Both the position numbers and the translations under genes were made by a program. 26,977 nucleotides of DNA from Candidatus Saccharimonadia bacterium (GTDB taxonomy: Bacteria > Patescibacteriota > Saccharimonadia > Saccharimonadales > UBA4665). The notes under the pieces are model-generated. The model saw nothing but the letters and a program-made list of their open reading frames with translations. It had not been told where the DNA came from and did not search any database. Positions 21,954-26,977 of the stretch are shown in pieces. Within the stretch, counting starts at the first letter, position 1; each line of letters opens with the position of its first letter. The stretch lies in NCBI GenBank assembly GCA_023268595.1, contig JALQUD010000002.1:1-26977 (forward strand). The letters run 5' to 3'.

Positions 21954-24764
21954 TTAGATGAGCTTTTTCAGGAACTTGGCAGTATAACTGTCAGGAGCCT
22001 TGGCCACCTGCTCCGGCGTACCTTCGGCCACGACCAAGCCGCCACCCGAACCGCCTTCGGGCCCCATATCAATGATCCAGTCAGCGTTCTTGACGACATC
22101 CAGGTTGTGCTCGATGACCACCATGCTGTTGCCCGAATCAACCAGGGCGTGGAGCATCTTGAGCAACCGGTCGACATCGGCGATGTGCAGTCCGGTCGTC
22201 GGCTCGTCAAGGATGTACAGTGTCTTGCCGGTCGAGCGGCGGCTCAGCTCGGTCGACAGCTTGATACGCTGCGCCTCACCACCTGACAAAGTGGTAGCCG
22301 ACTGCCCTAACGTGATGTAACCCAGACCGACATCGACAATGGTTTGCAGCTTGTGGGCAATCGCCGGAATATTCTCAAAGAACTCCAGAGCCTGTTCACA
22401 GGTCATTTCCAAGATGTCGCTGATGGTCTTGCCTTTGTAACGGATTTCCAACGCCTCGCGGTTGTAGCGCTTACCGTGACAGACTTCGCACGGTACGTAA
22501 ACGTCCGGCAGGAAGTGCATCTCAATCTTGATGATGCCGTCACCGGCACAGTTCTCACAACGGCCTCCACGGACGTTGAAGCTGAACCGGCCCGGACCAT
22601 AGCCGCGCAGTTTGGCTTCGGGCGTGTTAGCGAACAGCTCGCGGATCGGTGTGAACAGACCGGTATAGGTCGCCGGGTTGGAACGTGGTGTCCGGCCGAT
22701 CGGCGACTGGTCGATGATGATGGCTTTGTCCAGCTCTTTGATGCCCTCGATATCGTCGTGCCGGCCCGGTACGGTGTTGGCGCGCATCAGCCGGGCTTGC
22801 AGCTCCTTGGACAGGATGTCATTTATCAGCGATGACTTGCCCGAGCCGGACACGCCGCTGACGACCACCAGCTTGCCGAGCGGTATGGTCACATCGACAT
22901 TCTGCAGGTTGTTCTCGCGGGCACCCTTGATGACCAGCGACTTGCCGTTGCCGGCGCGGCGTTTCTTAGGCACGGGGATGATCTTCTTACCGGATAGGTA
23001 CTGGCCGGTGATGCTCTTTTCAACCTTGGCCACCTCGTCCGGGGTACCGGCTGCCACGACGTGGCCGCCATGGATGCCGGCGCCAGGACCGATGTCCAAC
23101 AGATAGTCGGCGATGCGGATCGTGTCCTCGTCATGTTCTACGACCAGCACGGTGTTGCCGAGGTCGCGCAGGTGGCACAACGTGGCGATCAGACGCTCGT
23201 TATCGCGCTGGTGCAGGCCGATGCTTGGCTCGTCGAGCACATACAACACACCCTGCAGGCCGGAGCCGATCTGGGTTGCCAGACGAATGCGCTGGGCTTC
23301 GCCACCGGACAGCGTCGTCGCCGAACGCAACAGCGTCAGATAGTTAAGGCCGACGTCCTGTAAGAATTGCAGACGGGCGCAGATTTCTTTGAGGATCTGG
23401 CGCGCGATGTGCATTTCGTTGTCGCTCAGGTGGACTTCATTGAACCAGCCGATAGCCTCGTCGATCGACGTCTGGCAGACATCCATGATCGACTTGCCGT
23501 GGACTGTAATCGACAGCACTTCGGGCTTCAAGCGCAAACCCTTGCATTTGTAACATGGACGTTCCTGCATGAACTTTTCAATGTCACGGCGGATGAACTC
23601 GCTGTCGGTATCCTTGTATCGGCGCTCCAGGTTCGGAATGACACCTTCATAAGTCGTCTCAAAACTCCGGCCGCTGCCAAGTGACACCCGGTAGGTGTCC
23701 TTGCCGGTCCCATACAAGATACGCTGCATGTTAGCTTCGCTGATGTCATCGGTGGAGGTATGGATTGAGAAGTTATAGCGGTCAGCCACGGCCTGCAACT
23801 TCTTGATGTACCAGGCGTCGCTGTTGATGCGGTTGTACGGCCGGATAGCACCTTCAGCAATGGTCAGCTTGCCGTTGGGGATGACCAGTTCGGGGTCGAC
23901 TTCCATGCGTGAACCGATGCCGGTACAGACCGGGCAGGCGCCGTGGGGCGAGTTGAACGAGAACGTCCGTGGTTCAAGTTCGGGAATGGCGACGTCAGGA
24001 TGGTCCGGGCAGGCGTACTGCAAGCTGTAACTGAATGACTCGTCGGTGTCGGCATTGACGACCGTCATGCGGCCTTCAGCCACGTCGAGCGCCTGTTCGA
24101 CGCTCTGGGCCAGACGTGAACGTGAAGCGTCATCATTGACCAACCGGTCGACGACGATTTCGATGGTGTGCTTGTACTGCTTGTCGAGCGACGGGAACTC
24201 ATCCAACGCATACACCACGCCGTCGACGCGGGCACGGGCGAAACCGGCCCGCTGGTACTGTTCGGGAACGTGCTCGAAAGCACCCTTCTTGTCGATGACC
24301 ACCGGTGCCAGTATCATCATCCGGGCCCCGGCTGGCAATGCGGCTACTTGGTCGATGATGTTAGCCGCTGTCTGACGCGTCACCGCCTTGCCACAGACCG
24401 GACAATGTGGCACACCGATACGGGCGAAGAGCAACCGCAGATAATCATAAATTTCCGTGACCGTCGCCACCGTGGAACGCGGGTTGCGCGAGGTTGATTT
24501 CTGGTCGATCGAAATAGCTGGCGACAAACCGTCGATCTGGTCGACGTCGGGTTTCTCCATCAGCCCCAGGAATTGCCGGGCATACGCGCTGAGACTTTCC
24601 ACGTAACGGCGCTGCCCCTCGGCATAGATCGTGTCGAACGCCAATGACGATTTGCCCGATCCGGACAAGCCGGTAATGACCACCAACTTTTCGCGCGGAA
24701 TGGTCACGTCGACATTCTTCAAGTTGTGCTCACGGGCACCTTTGACAACAATATTCTCAGCCAC
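21954..24764 (-). CDS. uvrA: UvrA, excinuclease ATPase subunit A
   Basis: UvrA is the damage-sensing ATPase of nucleotide excision repair and loads UvrB onto damaged DNA. The 936-residue length is typical. Two ABC modules are complete: the first Walker A GLSGSGKSS at 32-40 with its LSGGEAQRIRLA signature later, and the second Walker A GVSGSGKSS near 638 with LSGGEAQRIKL and LYILDEPTTGLH. Zinc-binding cysteines are visible: CPVC, CPVCTG, CYKC and the C-terminal CENC...CEVC. The frame is open to 24866, but the start is the GTG at 24764, because GGAGGAGG lies just upstream and the product then begins MAENIVVKGAREHNLKN as in other UvrA proteins. No LexA-like box was recognised. uvrB is not in the window. 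Confidence 0.97.
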   Translation of the reverse strand: MAENIVVKGAREHNLKNVDVTIPREKLVVITGLSGSGKSSLAFDTIYAEGQRRYVESLSAYARQFLGLMEKPDVDQIDGLSPAISIDQKSTSRNPRSTVATVTEIYDYLRLLFARIGVPHCPVCGKAVTRQTAANIIDQVAALPAGARMMILAPVVIDKKGAFEHVPEQYQRAGFARARVDGVVYALDEFPSLDKQYKHTIEIVVDRLVNDDASRSRLAQSVEQALDVAEGRMTVVNADTDESFSYSLQYACPDHPDVAIPELEPRTFSFNSPHGACPVCTGIGSRMEVDPELVIPNGKLTIAEGAIRPYNRINSDAWYIKKLQAVADRYNFSIHTSTDDISEANMQRILYGTGKDTYRVSLGSGRSFETTYEGVIPNLERRYKDTDSEFIRRDIEKFMQERPCYKCKGLRLKPEVLSITVHGKSIMDVCQTSIDEAIGWFNEVHLSDNEMHIARQILKEICARLQFLQDVGLNYLTLLRSATTLSGGEAQRIRLATQIGSGLQGVLYVLDEPSIGLHQRDNERLIATLCHLRDLGNTVLVVEHDEDTIRIADYLLDIGPGAGIHGGHVVAAGTPDEVAKVEKSITGQYLSGKKIIPVPKKRRAGNGKSLVIKGARENNLQNVDVTIPLGKLVVVSGVSGSGKSSLINDILSKELQARLMRANTVPGRHDDIEGIKELDKAIIIDQSPIGRTPRSNPATYTGLFTPIRELFANTPEAKLRGYGPGRFSFNVRGGRCENCAGDGIIKIEMHFLPDVYVPCEVCHGKRYNREALEIRYKGKTISDILEMTCEQALEFFENIPAIAHKLQTIVDVGLGYITLGQSATTLSGGEAQRIKLSTELSRRSTGKTLYILDEPTTGLHIADVDRLLKMLHALVDSGNSMVVIEHNLDVVKNADWIIDMGPEGGSGGGLVVAEGTPEQVAKAPDSYTAKFLKKLI

Positions 24765-24813
24765 GCTACCTCCTCCGGAAAAATCCTCTGACACTGCGTC
24801 TGTAAGCCACATT

Positions 24814-24819
24814 AGTATA
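24814..24819 (-). promoter_or_regulatory. -10 box of uvrA
   Basis: TATACT on the minus strand lies 49 nt upstream of the GTG start and would give a leader of about 43 nt that holds the strong SD. The -35 is unclear. Confidence 0.45.
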
Positions 24820-24878
24820 CGCTGTTTTTTCACCGGTATCCAGGGGTTGTAAGCCCCACCGTACAAGCGTGAGAATTC

Positions 24879-24907
24879 TTACATATTCTTTACGATTATT
24901 TTGATAA
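24879..24907 (+). promoter_or_regulatory. promoter of the PGPGW gene
   Basis: TTACAT (24879-24884), a 17-nt spacer and TGATAA (24902-24907), ending 9 nt before the ATG. No SD is present, so the transcript is probably leaderless. Confidence 0.55.
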
Positions 24908-24916
24908 ACTTACAAC

Positions 24917-25285
24917 ATGAATACGCTCAAGAACATCTGGCACCGCTTCACGCGGGCCTGGCTCAAAGTCCCCCGCTCCATCCGCCGTCCGATCGTACTC
25001 GTCGTCGGTATCCTCATGATCATCTTGGCCGGTCTGACCGGACCGCTACCCGGCCCAGGCGGCGTACCCTTATTCCTTTTGGCTATCGCCTTGTTGTCTA
25101 CCGAGTTTGAACGTGCAAAAGTCATACGCGACTGGGTGCTGGACCTCATCAAGCACATCGGTGAGTGGTGGCGCCGCCACAAAGTGGTCGGTACGCTGGT
25201 ATTCGTGTTGTGTGGCGTGATTGCCATCTCCATCGGTTTCGTGGGATACCGGTTGTTCAACCATCAAAGCATAAGCATTTTATAG
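24917..25285 (+). CDS. PGPGW-type transmembrane protein
   Basis: The 122-residue protein has a basic N-terminal tail (FTRAWLKVPRSIRRP), a hydrophobic helix (IVLVVGILMIILAGLTGPL, about 26-44), the family signature GPLPGPGGVPLFLLAIALLS, an amphipathic charged loop (FERAKVIRDWVLDLIKHIGE) and a last helix (VVGTLVFVLCGVIAISIGF). This fits the PGPGW family of putative membrane proteins, whose function is unknown. It is divergent from uvrA with 152 nt between start codons. Confidence 0.85.
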   Translation: MNTLKNIWHRFTRAWLKVPRSIRRPIVLVVGILMIILAGLTGPLPGPGGVPLFLLAIALLSTEFERAKVIRDWVLDLIKHIGEWWRRHKVVGTLVFVLCGVIAISIGFVGYRLFNHQSISIL

Positions 25286-25357
25286 AATCTTATTGCTAAA
25301 AGCTCAACCTTATGCTAACGTGTGTTTAATACACATAGATAAAGCGAGGGAAAGCTC

Positions 25358-25648
25358 ATGTGGGATTATATCGTCCTGGGACAAATACCAGGGACGTCGG
25401 TTCAAATTACATTCGCAGCCTGGCTCTTCCTGATGGCTTGCATGGCAATGGCCGGCGTACTGTACGTCGCAGCCAGGAGGGCGTTGGCTAGCGATACGGC
25501 GTCGGACAATGGCCGACAACGCACCGTGGAAGGTGTCAAAACGCTGACGTTGGCCGCACAGTTAGTGCTCGCCTACCGGATACATCACGTTATCGCCACG
25601 GCCGCGTACAGCCGCCGGCTGATGACGCGGCAGCAGATCAAAGCCTGA
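25358..25648 (+). CDS. small hypothetical membrane protein (96 aa)
   Basis: There is a single likely transmembrane helix at about 18-38 (TFAAWLFLMACMAMAGVLYV) after a short N-terminal segment. It is followed by a basic, hydrophilic part (NGRQRTVEGVKTLTLAAQLV), a second moderately hydrophobic stretch and a basic C-terminus (YSRRLMTRQQIKA). I do not recognise a family. GAGGG lies 7 nt before the ATG. The inverted repeat TGTGT/ACACA (25321-25335) lies just upstream and could be an operator. It is followed by a terminator hairpin at 25672-25702. Confidence 0.65.
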   Translation: MWDYIVLGQIPGTSVQITFAAWLFLMACMAMAGVLYVAARRALASDTASDNGRQRTVEGVKTLTLAAQLVLAYRIHHVIATAAYSRRLMTRQQIKA

Positions 25649-25664
25649 AACGACAACGCTGGTA

Positions 25665-25670
25665 TATAAT
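25665..25670 (+). promoter_or_regulatory. -10 box of the histidine phosphatase gene
   Basis: A perfect TATAAT sits 53 nt upstream of the ATG at 25724. It is immediately followed by the terminator hairpin of the previous gene, so the expected start site lies inside the hairpin's 5' arm. Confidence 0.45.
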
Positions 25671-25671
25671 C

Positions 25672-25702
25672 ATAAGCGTCACTATATGTGGCGCTTATTT
25701 TT
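25672..25702 (+). terminator. Rho-independent terminator
   Basis: ATAAGCGTCAC (25672-25682) pairs over 11 bp (one T-G) with GTGGCGCTTAT (25688-25698), with a 5-nt loop and a following TTTT. It ends the transcript of the small membrane protein gene, 24 nt after its stop. Confidence 0.8.
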
Positions 25703-25723
25703 ACCCAGAAACGGACACGTACC

Positions 25724-26278
25724 ATGCGTCAGTTATATTACATCCGTCACGGTCAGACCGACGACAATAAAGCCCACCACTGGGGCCATTATGAAACACC
25801 CTTGAACGACACCGGACGGCAGCAAGCCATACAAGCCGGAAAGCTCGCCAAGGCCAAAGGACTAGCATTCGGAGCCATCGTAGCTTCGCCGCAGCCGCGT
25901 GCCGTCGAGACCGCCCGGCTGATCGCTACGGAAATCGGTTTCTCGCACGACAAGCTGAAGACGATGGACGAACTGGTAGAGCGCCGTATGGGTCCACTAT
26001 GCGGACAGCCATATGATGATTATTTTGCCGATGGCAAAGTATATCGTGATCTTGACGGCCTGACCGGTATCGAGCTGTTGTCTGATGTACAGGCACGTGC
26101 GGAACGCGCGCTTTCACAGGTTCGGCAGCAAGCTGCCGACTGTATCCTGGTCGTCAGCCATGGCGCATTCGGTCGCGCCTTCCACCGTGCCGTCATGGGA
26201 TTACCGTATCAGGATGAATATCTGACGCCTCAGCCCCATGACATCATCGACAACGCGACTATCTTCCGGCTGATCTGA
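25724..26278 (+). CDS. histidine phosphatase family protein (phosphoglycerate mutase-like)
   Basis: The 184-residue protein has the RHG motif (R8-H9-G10, with H9 as the phospho-acceptor), R59 in ASPQPRAVETA, the acid residue region ELVERRMG (E83-E86) and the second catalytic histidine H146 in VVSHGAFGRAF. These are the complete set for the branch-1 histidine phosphatase superfamily (phosphoglycerate mutase, CobC, SixA-like). The substrate cannot be assigned; a broad sugar-phosphate phosphatase is as likely as a mutase. The frame is open to 25688, but MRQLYYIRHGQT at 25724 fits the family start. The SD is weak (CGGA, 8 nt). It converges with the exonuclease I gene with 27 nt between stops. Confidence 0.93.
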   Translation: MRQLYYIRHGQTDDNKAHHWGHYETPLNDTGRQQAIQAGKLAKAKGLAFGAIVASPQPRAVETARLIATEIGFSHDKLKTMDELVERRMGPLCGQPYDDYFADGKVYRDLDGLTGIELLSDVQARAERALSQVRQQAADCILVVSHGAFGRAFHRAVMGLPYQDEYLTPQPHDIIDNATIFRLI

Positions 26279-26305
26279 CATTGTATAGGCTCGCGACCGG
26301 CGGCC

Positions 26306-26977
26306 TTACGCCTCGTCCGGTTGCTCGAACTCGTCATACGAAGGCATCAGGCTCTGCCCATATAGCTGCAGTTCCTCGAGCAAGTATGACTGTTCCTCGC
26401 TGGCCGTGGCGGCCAACTCCTGGAGGCTGGCAAAATATCGTGCCAAACGTGAGTTATTGCCACCGTCGAACAATCGTTGACGTCTAAACAGCTCCCAAGC
26501 CTTGCGTTCATCATCCGATAATGATGCCGGGTAGTTACGTGCTTTGTAGCGTGGCAACAGACCCTTGAGCCGCTCGTCTTTGAGGCGGTTGGCAAACCCG
26601 TTGATCTCGTCCGGCCTGGCGGCCCGGACAGCCCGCTCCACCACTTTATCCTGGTCACCGACAAAACCATCGTATAGCTGTGCATCGACATCCTGGCTGG
26701 CCGGGTAGCGCTTATGCCGCTCATCATCCATCAGGGACACCGCCGCGATCACCGTGTCAGCCAGACCAGTATGCTGGCGTAAGGAGTGCAGGTGCTTCTG
26801 GATAGTATCCAGGTCTACTTCCAAACGCTGCCGGCTGGCATCATCAAGTACACCGAGCGGTGCGACGGCCGGACAACGGTTGAACTGCAGCAGCTTGACT
26901 GGCAACCGGGCTGGCGCAGACTCGTCTTTCGTATACCGCCAGCGCTCCACCAGCTCTTCGGCACTCAACGATGCGAA
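26306..26977 (-). CDS. sbcB: exodeoxyribonuclease I, C-terminal part (runs off window)
   Basis: The frame is open from the right edge to its TAA at 26306, giving 223 residues. It matches the C-terminal half of exonuclease I: 'LLQFNRCPAVAPLGVLDDASRQRL' (the conserved FNkCPvvAP region that begins the SH3-like part) and 'LLPRYKARNYPASLSDDERKAWE' (matching E. coli's RYRARNFPETL). The N-terminal DnaQ-like 3'-5' exonuclease domain should lie beyond the window. The protein degrades single-stranded DNA from the 3' end in mismatch repair and recombination. A TTG near 26968 is not a start, because the frame continues without a stop to the edge. Confidence 0.85.
   Translation of the reverse strand, partial: FASLSAEELVERWRYTKDESAPARLPVKLLQFNRCPAVAPLGVLDDASRQRLEVDLDTIQKHLHSLRQHTGLADTVIAAVSLMDDERHKRYPASQDVDAQLYDGFVGDQDKVVERAVRAARPDEINGFANRLKDERLKGLLPRYKARNYPASLSDDERKAWELFRRQRLFDGGNNSRLARYFASLQELAATASEEQSYLLEELQLYGQSLMPSYDEFEQPDEA

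Noticed and set aside
24765..24866. Upstream extension of UvrA by 34 residues
   Set aside because: The strong SD GGAGGAGG sits just before the GTG at 24764 and the family N-terminus begins there.
24765..24916. LexA (SOS) box at uvrA
   Set aside because: I looked for GAAC-N4-GTTC and CTG-N10-CAG forms in the uvrA and uvrC upstream regions and saw no convincing match.

Overview
The window looks like a piece of chromosome from a Patescibacteria/CPR bacterium, most likely Candidatus Saccharibacteria (TM7). This is inferred from gene content and style and not from a marker gene. Genes are small and tightly packed with frequent strand switches. Lineage-style membrane and disordered proteins sit among core genes (secG, uvrA, uvrC, rplY/ctc, trhO). 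UGA ends several genes, so the UGA=Gly code of Absconditabacteria/Gracilibacteria is not in use. GC content is moderately high. Many genes start 7-10 nt downstream of a -10 box with no Shine-Dalgarno (SD) sequence, which suggests leaderless mRNAs; others have clear SD sequences.

Layout. 1-640: a tRNA-like remnant and one doubtful small ORF. 588-3960: two tRNA-Leu genes (GAG and CAG), each with its own promoter and terminator, around a GlcD-type flavin oxidoreductase coupled to a small membrane protein, and a separate membrane protein gene. 3962-7726 (all minus): Xaa-Pro aminopeptidase, a holin-4-type membrane protein, SecG and a membrane-anchored oligopeptide-binding protein, which together suggest peptide processing and export/uptake at the membrane. 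7774-9000: an orphan radical SAM/SPASM enzyme flanked by strong hairpins. 9044-11530: uvrC with an unusual insertion, a long inverted repeat, and an unrecognised gene. 11631-14380: trhO behind a large, disordered, tail-anchored protein.

14381-17635: divergent promoters, then on the plus strand a 23-codon leader peptide, mutually exclusive stem arms and an ABC exporter (a likely attenuation system), followed by a GNAT acetyltransferase and a tandem-repeat coiled-coil protein that ends at a perfect bidirectional terminator. 17653-21911: a CTC-type L25, a DedA protein and an 894-residue membrane protein with an outward-facing transglutaminase-like Cys-His-Asp triad. 21954-26977: uvrA, a divergent PGPGW membrane protein, a tiny membrane protein, a histidine phosphatase and the C-terminal part of exonuclease I (sbcB), which runs off the right edge.

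The most interesting items are the attenuator-like leader of the ABC exporter, the orphan radical SAM/SPASM enzyme and its structured surroundings, the membrane transglutaminase-like protein, and the widespread leaderless promoter architecture. No CRISPR array, insertion sequence or prophage was seen. DNA repair is well represented (uvrA, uvrC, sbcB), but the genes are scattered and do not form an operon.
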